From Gordionus sp. m RMFG-2023 (Eukaryota > Nematomorpha > Gordioida > Chordodea > Parachordodidae): 64,000 bases of DNA. The position numbers and the translations under genes are program-made. This document shows positions 1 through 11,259 of this stretch, piece by piece. The first letter of the stretch is position 1, and each line of letters opens with the position of its first letter. Under the pieces are notes generated by a model. It did no database searches and had not been told where the DNA came from. It worked only from the letters and a program-made list of their open reading frames with translations. The stretch spans positions 4,156,846 to 4,220,845 of the forward strand of contig NC_088779.1 of assembly GCF_954871325.1 (NCBI RefSeq), given 5' to 3'.

Positions 1-132
1 AAATGTTTTATATAAAAATAATAGTGTTTAAAATTTAAATTTTAAGGTAGGTGTACCCAGATACAAAATGCGCTTTTTTGATTATTTTTTTTTATATTAT
101 TAAATGTTCTTTATTTGCTATCTATAGTCAAA

Positions 133-775
133 ATGTCTGTATTCGAGAAGAGTTCTGATTCTAACCTTAGTGGTTCATCAGATGAGGAAATTCTTGATTC
201 AAGATCAGCAGATGTTAGTGGAAATGCGGTATTTCAACTATTGGTGCCACAACATTCCAATTTTAAATTGTGTTTTGTTAATTGGTTCTGTTGGTATGGA
301 ACTTCAAGTATTACTCGGCCCAAAAAGGAGTATTTCTACAGCGAGAGCTAATAGAATTTATAATTGCCAGTTTCCAACTGGAATTCTAAAAGATGGAACG
401 TGGATTCACATAAGATCACGTAAATGGTGTCATTGTATAGTAACCATATACTCGATATAATGCTCATAAATCATGGTTAATGTATGGCGAGATTTTGTAT
501 CTTTAAAGGTACCGGCAAAAGAGCAGATGCCATTATAAACATTTAGAATTTCAATAGCAGACTCTGTAATAAGTTTAACAAAAATATGAAGGCTAGCCTA
601 AAAAACGAATATCAATTGACACTAAATATAAAGAAAAATCTAGCAAGGGGCCGACAAGTCTTATTACGCAGAAAGAAATAAGACAGGATTTAATAATACA
701 TTGGCTAAAATATAGTAAAAAAAAGGCGCGATGCAAAAACCCTGGGTGTAAATTGGTTACGAAAGTGATCTAAAT
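133..775 (+). pseudogene. Decayed piggyBac-like transposase remnant
   Basis: An ATG at 133 opens an acidic, Ser/Asp-rich stretch (SGSSDEEILDSRSADVSG) of the kind seen at the N-terminus of piggyBac-family transposases. Near 630-770 a second frame reads KEIRQDLIIHWLKYSKKKAR followed by CKNPGCK, which resembles the piggyBac C-terminal region (EIR.D...HW....KK.RCK.PGCK) leading into the cysteine-rich finger. The two parts lie only about 400 bases apart and in different frames. Most of the DDE catalytic core is therefore missing and the copy is dead. The assignment rests on remembered family consensus; the N-terminal part alone would not be convincing. It could instead be a domesticated-gene fragment. 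Confidence 0.45.
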
Positions 776-2080
776 ATGGTGTATCATTATTTTTTTACTA
801 CAAAAAACGATTGTTTTAAATTATTTCATGAAAATTAATATAAATTTGTTTTATATTTATCAAATAATAAAATTACATATCCTTATCTTGTAATAGGCTT
901 GAAATTGAAAAAAAAAATGGTATTTTTACAGTTCAAAAATTTTTTTTTAAAAAAAATAATTAACTTTTAGTTTATAAAAGCCCTGACAAAAATAAGTTTT
1001 TTTTAAAAACATTATATTATTTATTGATATGTCGCGCAATAGAGGGTTAATATATTAAAATTGTATAAAATATTTCAATAACAACATATCTGTTATTTTT
1101 TGCTAAGGTTTGTAATTGTTCCAAATTCTGTAAATGTAATATCTGATCCGCTAGATTAGTCATCTAATAATTCCATTATCATAATTTCCTTAAATTCATT
1201 GAATACCTTGTTTTAATTTAATAATAGAAATTAAATTAATATATTTATATAACAAATAATTATGCTTATTTAGTTTTAAAAAAAAATCCTTTCATTAAAA
1301 ATTATAGGGGAAAGGTGTTACTTAACAAGATAACTATTTTACCTTTTAGCCTATGAAATCCACAATTCATCTAATACTTTATTTGGGTAAGTTTGTTTTG
1401 TTATTGCATAATATAATATTTAAAAAGGAAATTGTTCACTTAATCGTTAAAAAATATCAAACTAGTTTGATATTAAAAATAACACAATATTGTATGCATT
1501 AAAAAAAATAACGTTTTGTTTAGAAGGACACATCTATTAAGCTGTATTTATTTTTTTCTCACTTTGAAAAATGCTGGCCAAATATTTTTTAAAAATAACT
1601 GATGGTTTTATATTTTGAGTATTGTCCACAAGTATTGATTAAATGTATAATATTGGTCTGATACTGTTACCATTGATGGTGCATATCAGATAACATACAT
1701 TAATTCATGATGCATGGTTCTAGATTTTTTCCAGATTCTTATACCTTTCCAAGAAATTCTTATACCTTTCCAAGAAAAGGATGAAAAATGCCTATAACCT
1801 CCCAAAATAGGATTTTATTTAAGAAATTTTTTTAATTTTCTTTTACAATATAAACTAATGATATCGTAAGGTTTACATTTATATAAATTAAGCAACATTA
1901 TTTTAAAACCATATTTAGTTATTTTTTCACCAATTCCTTGTTTAAATATTAGTTAATTAAAAGAATAAACTTTTTGTATAAATTGCTGACAGGGTTGGGA
2001 GTTAAATTAAGGCGTTTGAAAGCCATACAAGAATTAAATAACTTTAGAGTAGCATGGGAAAGTTTCAGAGAATTTTTTTA
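776..2080. other. AT-rich stretch, no gene seen
   Basis: Low-complexity A/T-rich DNA with long T and A runs. A short direct duplication of the phrase TTCTTATACCTTTCCAAGAA lies near 1737-1776. I see no coding signal or recognisable element. Confidence 0.5.
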
Positions 2081-2089
2081 AAAAAAAAG

Positions 2090-2870
2090 TATGATGCAGG
2101 CTATTAAAAGCGTTTTTGATATCAAGCTTACAGATTGCCAAGTAAGGGTGGTGGGAAAGGGTTCTATGTAAATTCTTAATATATTAGCCACAATTTCGCA
2201 ACCGCCCTTGATCTCGTAATCTAGTTGGTGACAGTTTAAAATGTCGACGACATCATGCTTGATACGTTCGAATACGATTTTGACTCTTAAACTTCTGAAA
2301 AAGGAACCTACTACATCGGACGGGTACAGCTATCTGGCTTGGTTAAAGGGATTATACGCACTCCGACGCTGAGTTTGTATAAGGATATCCTTATTTATTT
2401 TATTACCAAAATTTGTTATCTCTATGATGAGAGTGGGGAAAGATTATTTTTTAAATTTATTGAGTATAGAAAATAAGAGGGTTTTAAACCGCCAAGGAGT
2501 CTATTTTTTTATTAAAGGAATAGATAGCGTTGACAATTTTATCACTAGTGATAATTGTGGGGGGGGGGGGGGAATATTCTCTTTAGAAGCCTCGGGGATG
2601 AAATTATTTTAAGAGTTGCAATGTTTCTTCGTTGATAGAAGAAAATCGGTTGTCTGAATTGCTCCGCCTATATCACCTTGGTCTATATTATATGATATTA
2701 TTTCACATTTGTATGTTATATTATCTACTTGCTTTTTTAAAATATCTTTGTGAGTGTAGTTAATCGTTTTGGATGGTATCAAAATCTTCTATGTGCGATT
2801 TTATTTGTTCCTGTAACGAGGTCTCTTGTTAACTGGGCATACATGACATTTATGAGAGAAGGTTAGTGAG
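2090..2870 (-). pseudogene. LINE (non-LTR) reverse-transcriptase fragment
   Basis: On the minus strand, 2315-2165 reads VGSFFRSLRVKIVFERIKHD and then QLDYEIKGGCEIVANILR. A shifted frame at about 2140-2095 reads KLDIKNAFNSLHH. The order RPxxVGxxxRxLxxK, Q-L-x-Y-x-x-x-G-G-x-E-I, then KLD-x-x-NAFN matches reverse-transcriptase blocks 1-3 of LINE-type elements whose RT has a QLGxGxxGGAE motif. Just upstream, at about 2400-2320, a weaker stretch includes a KPD segment where the family has KPxGGxRP. A possible Cys-containing stretch (KCHVCPVNKRP) lies near 2850. At least one frameshift and one stop separate the blocks, so it is dead. The YxDD block, the endonuclease and any UTR are not visible. The subclade is uncertain. 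Confidence 0.5.
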
Positions 2871-2880
2871 TCTTCCCATG

Positions 2881-3500
2881 ATTATTAACTTTTATGGAGA
2901 AAAAGGAAAGAAGAAATTAATTATATAATGAATATAAGATATTAAAATTAAAACCCGGCCCAAAGACCTGGGAAAAACGGGCCAAAAGCCCGCAAAATTA
3001 TGGGTACGGATTTTTTTAAATAGGGGTGTCTAGGGATTGTAAAAGATAGTCACGCTACTTAATGTATTTAAAAATTTACCCAACCCAATTGTTGACTGCA
3101 TTTCCACATATATTATAATAATGATATTTTTTCATCGATTTTTATAACTAAATTCTCAAATGAGTTAGGCCATTTAGATTGACAAGGCTAATTGACACTA
3201 CTCATGAATGATAAAAAAAACAACTTATTTACTCTAAATAATCCATCTTATAAATGTCAGATTCAAGGGTAATGAGAACCTATGCCAATTTTAGGTTATA
3301 CATCTAATAATGTTTAATACTTAAATTATATTTTATATAGTTAAAATATTTTTCACAATTACTTTGCCAAATTTGTTTTTATATATTTAAATATGAGGTC
3401 ATTAATAATTTCGAAAAATTATTAAGATTTAAAAACATATTATGATAGCTTGTAATTTATTATATAAATAATTAATTCTGTTAACCTTTCAATTTTTATC
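2881..3500. other. Intergenic AT-rich DNA with a short GC-rich repeat patch
   Basis: Around 2954-3000 is a short GC-richer patch (CCCGGCCCAAAGACCTGGG) like the GGCC/CCGG-rich patches seen elsewhere in the window at 5570-5770, 17920-17960, 20540-20640 and 26820-27150. These are probably fragments of a dispersed repeat. The remainder is featureless. Confidence 0.3.
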
Positions 3501-3507
3501 CTTCTTA

Positions 3508-3547
3508 AGCCAAGGTCGTGAGTTCGAAAACTCGTCTTGGCTAACCA
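3508..3547 (+). ncRNA. tRNA acceptor/T-arm-like hairpin (possible tRNA-derived fragment)
   Basis: A perfect 7-bp stem, AGCCAAG (3508-3514) with CTTGGCT (3536-3542), encloses a small T-arm-like hairpin TGAGT-TCGAAA-ACTCG and is followed by AACCA. The core GTTCGAAA resembles a tRNA B-box/T-loop, and the trailing CCA-like end resembles a mature tRNA end. Only 21 bases lie between the two stem strands, so the D-arm and anticodon arm are absent and it cannot be an ordinary tRNA. It could be a retrotransposed tRNA-derived fragment, a SINE-end remnant, a MALAT1/mascRNA-like processing structure, or chance. Confidence 0.35.
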
Positions 3548-3875
3548 ATAGACTTTAAATAAAATCAAAAAGTTATCATTTGTTTAATTTTAAGAAACGA
3601 AAATCGTTATAAACAACATTATTATTCACTTAAAAAAAATATTGTACCACATTTATTATACACACTATTATATTTATATATATTATGTCGTGTTTGGGAT
3701 ATGAAATTGTAGCTCTTTGCAATAAATTTAAAACTAAAATAGGTTACCATTTTCCTCGGGCCAGATTTACTCTTTATCTGTTTATATTTCAAATTTTTTT
3801 TTAGTATTTATAATTATTTTATTCAATTCTATTCGTTTATACTTTTTCTTCCTTATAAAAAAAAACATGGATAAG

Positions 3876-6800
3876 GGTGTCACTTGTTACTTTACCCAAG
3901 TGCTTTTAGCTATGTAACCGGACCACCTCACTGGGAATTATTGCTGCGAGCTCGGGCTTTGGATAATCAAGTTTATTGCGCGGGTGTATCCTCGGCTGCT
4001 GATAATAACCCCGCTGGTCACACAACATTTGGACATAGCTTGGTCACAGACCCATGGTTTAAAAATTTATTGCAATTATATTCGAGACTATAAATATTCC
4101 TCCCCAGTAATTGTTTGCTTCATATATATATATATATATGTGTCGTATGGAGTCTCGTAATCCGTGGGGATTCGGAATCTCTAAATTTTAAATCATTTAC
4201 TAAGAGTGATTTTTGGATTTTAAAAATTCCAGCATGTGTAGAGTATTTACCCTATAAATTCCAGCCAATTTCAGCGATAGACATTTTAGTTATTTTTTAA
4301 TTTATATGAAAAATCCATATTAAAAATTAATATAAATTAGAAGTACTTCTAAAGTTCATGGCAAAATTGTTTGAAATTTACAGTTTGGGTATTCTACCCA
4401 TTAGAATATATTTTCGGTTAAATCGAACTTAAATTTTTTTTAAATCGCTCTCGTAAAGGATTTAAAAACAAGAGATTCCGAACCCCAATACGGCATATAT
4501 ATAATTCATAGGAAACTATATTTAAAAAAAAAATTGATTATAAGAATTCTGTTAGTTAATCTTATTTAAGCACATATAACATTTTATGTATTTTTCTTGT
4601 ATATAGGTATTGATTGATTTTTTTTTTCCTGTACAATTACCAAAAAAAACGGTCTTAAATCATGATTTAATTTCTGTTATATCACAAATCTTGTAAGGAA
4701 AGCTCACAAATTAAAATATTTTGTGGCCTAGGACATTACAAATCTTTATATTTAGTTAGTGTATATTACCATTTTCATTTTAAATTTCAAATTTTTTTAA
4801 AAAAAATTAAAAAATTCTTGAGTCGTGTCAACGCTGGGAAATTATTTTTGAAACTTATTTCTGTTTAGCCTATGCTATTCGGCATTTGAGCTATGAACAC
4901 CCACCCTATTCTGGTTTGTTTTAAGTTTGTATTAGAGACATGTGCCGAAATTTTTTTTTTTAATTTCTTTCGGTGCAAATAAAACAAAGACATATTTAGG
5001 CCGTTTAGAGGATGCTTATTGACGGCTAAACAGATGATTGTATATACATATTCCGAGCTTTGACACGCCTTAGGCCTCATTTGAAATGAGCGTTATGAAC
5101 AGTGCTACATGTTGCGTAACCGTCATCGCGTTCGCTATAAATGAGGCCTTTAAAGTAAATAAACGCAGCCCCTGGTCTCTCATTCTTTATTGATTTTTTT
5201 AACTGTTTTTTTTTTAAATCATAATTTTTTTTATTTGTGCCTAAAAATGCCAATTAAATTTTTTTTAAAAATTTTTTATTATGACACAGGGGCAAAGTAA
5301 TCGCTAAAACTGACGAAAAGGAAAGTATCTTGTATTCTGAAATAGGTAAATTTTAACCATGAACATATATATTTTAAACCGGAACTAATTAATATTTTCT
5401 ATTAATGATGGGAAAATCCCAAAAAAAATTAAAAATTTTAACGATGAACATATATATTTTAAATCTTTTCTATTAATGATGGGAAAATCCAAAAAAAAAT
5501 TAAAAATTTTAACGATGAACATATACATTTTAAACCTTTTCTATTAATGATGGGAAAATCCAAAAAAAAATTAAACCAGGTCGGGGTGCCTCAAAGACCC
5601 CGGGCCCTCAAATTAGTGTCCTCTTCCTTCCCAATGAGGCAGGCCAAACATTCTCTAGAAAATTATTTTACAGGCTAAGCAGGAGTTATCTAAATGGCGG
5701 TTACGAAATATTTCGGAGACCTTTCCTCCAAACCCTTTATTTGTCAATCCTTCGGCCGGGTCCCGTCAATGAAAATTTTTGATTAACTATTATTTTTTAT
5801 TTATTCCCGTAACATCTATAGAAGTACTAATTCTAAAATCTGTACCTAGTTTTTAACCAGTATAGTAGAAAATATAAAGGAAATAATTATTAACAACAAA
5901 AATTTTGGTTTAATTTTACTATTAAACAATGTAAAAGAGTTTATTTTGAAAATTTTATCAATGTTTAGTACTTAATTAAAGTGTTTGTTTTAATTCGCTT
6001 AGTGGATAGTATAAAGAAAGTGAATAGCAAAATAAGAAAAATTTGAAATAGAACCAGTGGTCGACCCGGGCCAGACTGCACCGTTAAAAAATATTTTATC
6101 GAATTTTTGGCCCCTACCCCTCAACATTTTTTGATGAAGGAAGATAAATTTTCTTAATTAGTTTGGCCCAGCAACATCTTTTCGCCCAGCCTGCGGGCCG
6201 GGCTACACCGACAACCTCTAGGAAAAACTTAATATTTGGGTTTACGTTAATATTAAAAGCCTTACTAGTATTATGTATGAGTCTTGCGGACTACAAAAAT
6301 ATGAATCAGAAGAAAAGAAAAACTATGACGTCAGACTTTAAACCGGTGGTAGAATAGTTTAAGGGGAGCGTTGATCTGGAGTGAACTCGCACCGGCTCGA
6401 TTGAACCCTTTGTTAATTTTCTTTTATAACTTACGAGCTTGTTGGTAAGAAAAATTGAAAAGTGATTGCTAAAAAAAACGATAGCGCTGATTAACGAGTG
6501 TCTTGTTTGCTATACCTTGGCATGATAATGTTTATCATTTATTTTTTAAAATTAACTTAATTTCGTGTTTCCCATTTGCTGAGAACTGACCAATTAAAAA
6601 GGCAATTGAATATTTAAAAGTTGTTTTTTTTTCGGTAATTATTGAAATAGAAAGTTTCGATTAGAATTGAAAGCGGAGTATTTATTTAATTATTATATTA
6701 GATTAATAAATTAGATTAATACATATAAATTATGTTTTCACTATGTCGGCTTGTTGTGTTAAAAACGGAATATCAATATCACTCATAATGTCAAACAGCA

Positions 6801-8353
6801 TTTAATTTCGAAATTTTTTTTGTGCCTTTTACCACGGATTCAAATTAATAGGAAAAAAAAATTAAAGGAGCATGTGAAATCTAGACTTTTGACAGTAAAT
6901 CATTAAAATTCGGTGAAAATATATTTAAATTGTACTCACACTCCATGTGAGGATTGAGAAGATAGATTTGTACATTTAATGAAAAATAGAAAATTCGGGC
7001 TTTTAAGATTTTATGGGTAATTATAACGAAACTAAATACTAGTATTGTTAAACGCCTTGGTTTTCGCCAAACGGTTAACTCAATATTTTAGCCAGAAAAA
7101 TATTGCCTAAGCCTCCAGATTTCGATAATATATGTCTAGACCTTTGTTCCCTCTATGAGCAGAATCTTCAGACTTGGTAATATTTTTCTGGATAAAATTG
7201 AGTTAGCCGTTTTTAAAAATCGGCTCAAAACGAGCCTTTTAATAACACTACTAAAGAATAGTTCATAAAATCAAAAAAAAATCGCGGATATAATATGTAT
7301 AAGCAAAGCTCGCTCGATGAATGAAATAGAGATGCCAACAAAAGATAGAAATTCGTTAACTATGGTGAAACATACCGTAGATTTGGTGAAGCTGAAGATA
7401 AGTTTTACAGGTAAACCTTTATCAGATTGGGATGTCGTGTCTCACCTTTGTAATATCTTGGCTTAATTTGATATCTTTCTGGCATCCCCTCCCTTTACCC
7501 TCTCTCATCTTTTCCTTTTAAAAATTCGAATTAAATATAGATATTTAAACCATAAATTAACATTAAAAATTATTAATATAAATTATTTTTTTTTGAAAAA
7601 TTTATCTAAAACAAATAGAGGAAATTTATTCCGAAAAACATGAAATTACCTCAGAATATGTTTTAAATGATTTGGGATCTTTTGACAACGATGTTTAGTT
7701 TTTGGACTATTGATTTTAAAAGTATTTAAATTTAGGACTGAAATATCCTAATGTATTAAGAAATAAGGGGTGTGAATATGGATCTTGACGAAAATTCTGA
7801 ATGTTTATTTATCTGGAGGCAACCTGGTAGTAACACTTGAAGCCTCCTCTAAGATAAGGAATCATAGTGACCCCATCTGGCCGTTAGCCATTTCATATAA
7901 ATTGGAAAGTCAGTCTCGTACCGCGTTTTAGCTATTTATTACATGGGAGTGATGGGGGGAGGGTGTCTAGTTTCCTGGGAGGGGGGAGGGTAAAAATAAA
8001 CTTTTTCAATTTCCACTGAACTGGCCTGCGTAATAGTCGAAAGATGGCCATAAGAAAAGAGCGAAAATATTATTGGTCACCGCTTAAGAAAACTCTTCAT
8101 ATAACATAATCCATTTTATTTAAATAAATTTATTTTTTATTTCCCGGTGAAATTTTATAAACCGGCATTTAATTCACAGCCATTTTAATCCTATCGTGAT
8201 GCCTAATTTTATTTTATATGATATAAAGATATGGATTATTTGGAGGAAGTAAGGCAACAAATGCCCTTGTCCAATCAAAAGAGGGGAGATTTATATTCCC
8301 TTGAGTATTATGATGTTGCAGATCCAGAGGCACCATTTTACTCTATACCGTAA
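3876..8353 (+). CDS. NIT2: Omega-amidase (NIT2-type nitrilase), 3' exons only
   Basis: Three coding exons join in phase: 3876-4056, 5290-5345 and 8229-8353 (TAA at 8351-8353). They give about the last 120 residues. Exon 1 here reads [10 protein letters not shown], then [20 protein letters not shown] and GHSLVTDPW, the typical NIT2 order. Exon 2 reads [18 protein letters not shown]. Exon 3 reads [20 protein letters not shown] followed by LYSLE, then an unusual short tail ending FYSIP. All introns are GT-AG, including GTTTAA and GTAAAT donors and AAG, CAG and AAG acceptors. Omega-amidase hydrolyses alpha-ketoglutaramate and alpha-ketosuccinamate, repairing products of glutamine and asparagine transamination. 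The catalytic Glu, Lys and Cys lie in the N-terminal two thirds, whose exons I could not find in 1-3875. They may lie before the window or be too short to see. The identity of the C-terminal half is clear. Confidence 0.87.
5072..5153. repeat. Small inverted repeat in a NIT2 intron
   Basis: GGCCTCATTTGAAATGAGCG at the left and AAATGAGGCC at the right form inverted ends around about 80 bases containing GCGTAACCGTCATCGCGTTCGC. It looks like a tiny MITE or a solo end pair. No target-site duplication was identified. Confidence 0.3.
5351..5577. repeat. Threefold ~70-bp tandem repeat in a NIT2 intron
   Basis: Three successive copies begin with TTTTAAC(C/G)ATGAACATAT at about 5351, 5436 and 5507. 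Each continues through TTCTATTAATGATGGGAAAA and an A-run. The first copy carries about 14 extra bases. The array starts 6 bases after the splice donor at 5346. Confidence 0.85.
5578..6360. other. GC-richer repeat debris in a NIT2 intron
   Basis: Two patches (about 5575-5765 and 6055-6200) are richer in GGCC, CCCGGG and GGGCC words than their surroundings. They look like fragments of the GC-rich dispersed repeat seen elsewhere in the window. No convincing reading frame was found; a 64-codon frame at 6163 lacks any family resemblance. Confidence 0.3.
7040..7250. mobile_element. hAT-like MITE, TAGTGTTGTTAAACGG family
   Basis: The ends are TAGTATTGTTAAACGCC and GAGCCTTTTAATAACACTA, with subterminal CCGTTTTTAAAAATCGGCTC. 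Flanks CTAAATAC and CTAAAGAA are an imperfect 8-bp duplication, consistent with hAT-type insertion. The core (CAGAATCTTCAGACTTGG, ATATATGTCTAGACC) is shared with copies at about 25130, 39458 and 60284 and with weaker ones in the RUVBL2 introns. It lies in the last NIT2 intron. Confidence 0.7.
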
Positions 8354-9185
8354 AGATTTCAAAATATTCCTCCAATTCATATTATCCATCAATGCAAAAT
8401 TTACTTATTTTTTTAAAAAACAAGTTTTAAAGCATGATTCCCACAAATTTGAATGCAATTAATATATTATAAAAGAAAAAAATATATATATCCTTACAGT
8501 ATTTATAAATATTAAAACCGATGCAAATATGTCAATATGAAATTTATAGTATTTACGAATAAATTCAAATTTTTTTTATAACCATCAATGCAATTTACTT
8601 ATAGAAAACTTTATTTTAACAAATTCATTCATTACCACGCCAGAAATTGCACGAAGTGCAATTTCATCACCCACCAGGAGTTGAAGCGTGCATCATGTAT
8701 TTTCACTAGTATATAGATCCCATACATGATGTCTACCCGTTTTATTATAGTAGACGGTACCACTATGTAGCCAGTTAGCAAAGTGAAGAAGGAAGAAGTA
8801 CAATAATGGTGATGTATTAGTTCCATTACCGGCAGAATAGTGTTAAGGAAAAAAATAAAAATAAAATAATGTCATAATAATAATAATGTACCTGCATCCT
8901 TAAGTAGTATTTAGTGAGGCACCAAAAAATAATAACCCTTATATCTTGGTAAGTATTGAGAGTTTATGTTAAGTTTGCATGAAGAGTCTCTTCCTTGTTT
9001 GTTGTTCGGTGTGCCAAATATCGTATGTTCTATAGATCCTGTATGTGCTGTGCCAATGATATTTGGGTACGTCCGAGTTATTGCGTTATTATTATAACCA
9101 GTGTACCTTCTCATTGTCCATTATACAACTAATAGTCTCGTAATTGTTATCGTTATCGTGGCCGATATCGTTAAAAAAAATTATA
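8354..9185. other. NIT2/MEIOC convergent intergenic region, left part
   Basis: This follows the NIT2 stop. An AATAAA lies near 8556 and is a possible polyadenylation signal, but such words are common in DNA this AT-rich. A few 60-codon frames exist without resemblance to known proteins. Confidence 0.3.
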
Positions 9186-9189
9186 TTTT

Positions 9190-9420
9190 AAGTCATCAAT
9201 GCAAATCAGCTGGAGACGCCATCTTGGTCACACTAATTTTTATTAAAATTTTAAACGAGAGCCTAATTTATTCTTATATCTGATGCAAACTTTATTAAAG
9301 AATTACCGGATCATCGAGAATAAGGAAGCAAGTTATCAATTTAATAGCAGTTTTTAACATGAGAATAATTAGTATATGTGTTACCAAAATGGCGGGTCCA
9401 GCTGATTTGCTTTTAACGAC
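9190..9420. mobile_element. MITE core, CAGCTG-CGCCATTTTGGT family (divergent copy)
   Basis: It contains CAAATCAGCTGGAGACGCCA near the left, AAGGAAGCAAGTTATCAATT in the middle and ACCAAAATGGCGGGTCCAGC at the right, matching the better preserved copies at 19574-19846 and 22854-23149. Outer terminal repeats are not clear in this copy. Confidence 0.65.
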
Positions 9421-11259
9421 GCTTTTTCAAACATTTTTTTTTAAAACCATCAATGCACAATTTATTTATAAAAAACTGTATTTAACAAATTTTTTAAAAA
9501 AATTATATTTTAAGCATGATTATTCCCCTCTTTAGAGTATTTATATCCGTTCCCCCATTTATCGTATTTTATTTACAAATATTTTTTAAACAGTTTTTTT
9601 TTTATTGTTTTATTTTAAATTTATATATCAAATATTTATCAAAATGAATATACTTCAAATTATATATAAATATATAATGGATATATATTATAATTAACAA
9701 ATCAAAATATATTAAATAAAATAAGAAATTACTAAGATGGATGCAAAAATATATATAATAATATAACGTTTGAGAGGAAATATAAAACTAATTTCTACGT
9801 GGTAAATTGAGTAAAATATGTATGTATAATATACATAATACTAAAAAAAAATATTTTATATGGATGCTGAGTAATTTTAAAATCAGTTGAAATGTGCTAA
9901 AATAGGAATAATACATTTTATTAAATATTTATTTATAAGAGTGGGAATTTTAAGATTTATGTGAGTGCTAAATGAGCAAATAGTGATATATTCTCTAAAA
10001 TATTCCGTAAAAAGTTTTTTAATAATAGTGAATCTAAAACTAAATAAAATCTACTACCTAATTTTTGTGAATGTTTTTTTTAAAGAAAATAATATTTAAA
10101 AAAAATTCATTCAGTAAAACAAATTGGATTGTCACGAAATTAAATTTATATAACATATGATTATGGGTACCACTGGGTTTTGTATGTTATGCTTTATATA
10201 ATAAGAAATATATATTTATTTGTTTTAATCTTAAATAAATTATGAAAATTAGTATTTTTTTGTCAAAAATAAGGGAGCACCCATAAAAAAAAGTAGTGTT
10301 TTTATTGGAATAATATATCAAAGGGAGTGTGAAAAAAAAATTGATGGGATGTGGACTATTTGAAATAGGAAGAAAAAAATAATAATTCTCTAGAAATGTT
10401 ATAAATAAGTTTAAAAAAAAACACAATAGCATGTTATTTTTTATTTTGTACCATGGTTGAGCAACTAATTAATATAACCAAAACGAATAAATAAGTTATT
10501 ATAAATTTTATATATGTAAAATATATATAAAATTAACACTACATTTTGTCCGAATATAATAAATATAACTTAAATGTTTTGTAATAATAAAATCCAAAAC
10601 ATAGTAAATTCGATAAAGCACTTGATATATCTTGTTAGCAGATAATAATTATTTATTATCTTCAAAAAAAAATCACTGGGAGAACATAAAAAATTTTTAT
10701 CCCAAAATCATCCAAAAAAAAAATCCGTTATAAAAATTTTTTTTCTAATATTACTTTATAATATATGTGGGTAAATAATCATGTATAAACTTTTTCTATA
10801 TTACGTATTATATAAAAAATTAAAGCGAGTAAATGTTATCAATCTATACAATATAAAAAGGTTTAAATATTGGTTTTGTCGTATAAAAATTCAAAATACA
10901 AAACAGTTTGGGATGGAGAGAGTAGGGGTTCTGTATCAAAAATCTTGTGAGCGAAATAATATTATCGTGTATATATAAGTTTAAATATTGATTTTGTCAT
11001 TTATAATATAAACAAAACCTAATATAAAAAACAAGGTTTGTTTATTAATTTCTGTATTTAAAAAAAAATATGTTTATCTTATAATTTTCTTTATCAAAAT
11101 TTTGTATCAAAATTTGGCATATCAAAAGTTATTCATCAAAAAAAAAGTGTATGAAAATAAAAAAAATCATTTCAACTACCTCCATCATAACATGGTCACA
11201 GGTTCTGGTTATAATTCAATTGAAATATTCAACATTTCACAGCTGTATATATTAAAGGC
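9421..11259. other. Intergenic AT-rich DNA downstream of MEIOC
   Basis: Extremely A/T-rich, with no coding signal, tandem array or terminal repeats that I can support. On the minus strand an AATAAA at 11046-11041 lies about 215 bases beyond the MEIOC stop and may be its polyadenylation signal. Confidence 0.35.

Noticed and set aside
2560-2573. G- and C-homopolymer runs at 2560, 16602, 21000, 40341, 53190, 53474, 55742, 59470 and 61628 as possible functional G-quadruplex sites
   Set aside because: They are single uninterrupted runs without the spaced G-tracts of a typical quadruplex. Some lie inside transposon ends and their lengths are prone to sequencing error.
3685-3752. A frame reading SCLGYEIVALCNKFKTKIG that would splice in phase to the NIT2 exon at 3876
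   Set aside because: There is no acceptor AG in the preceding ~90 bases, and the catalytic GxCYD motif expected at this place is not present. The resemblance to the family (E.A.L....G) is too loose.
4865-5080. A 71-codon minus-strand frame in a NIT2 intron
   Set aside because: It ends inside a small inverted repeat, contains poly-Lys from a T-run and has no resemblance to known proteins.
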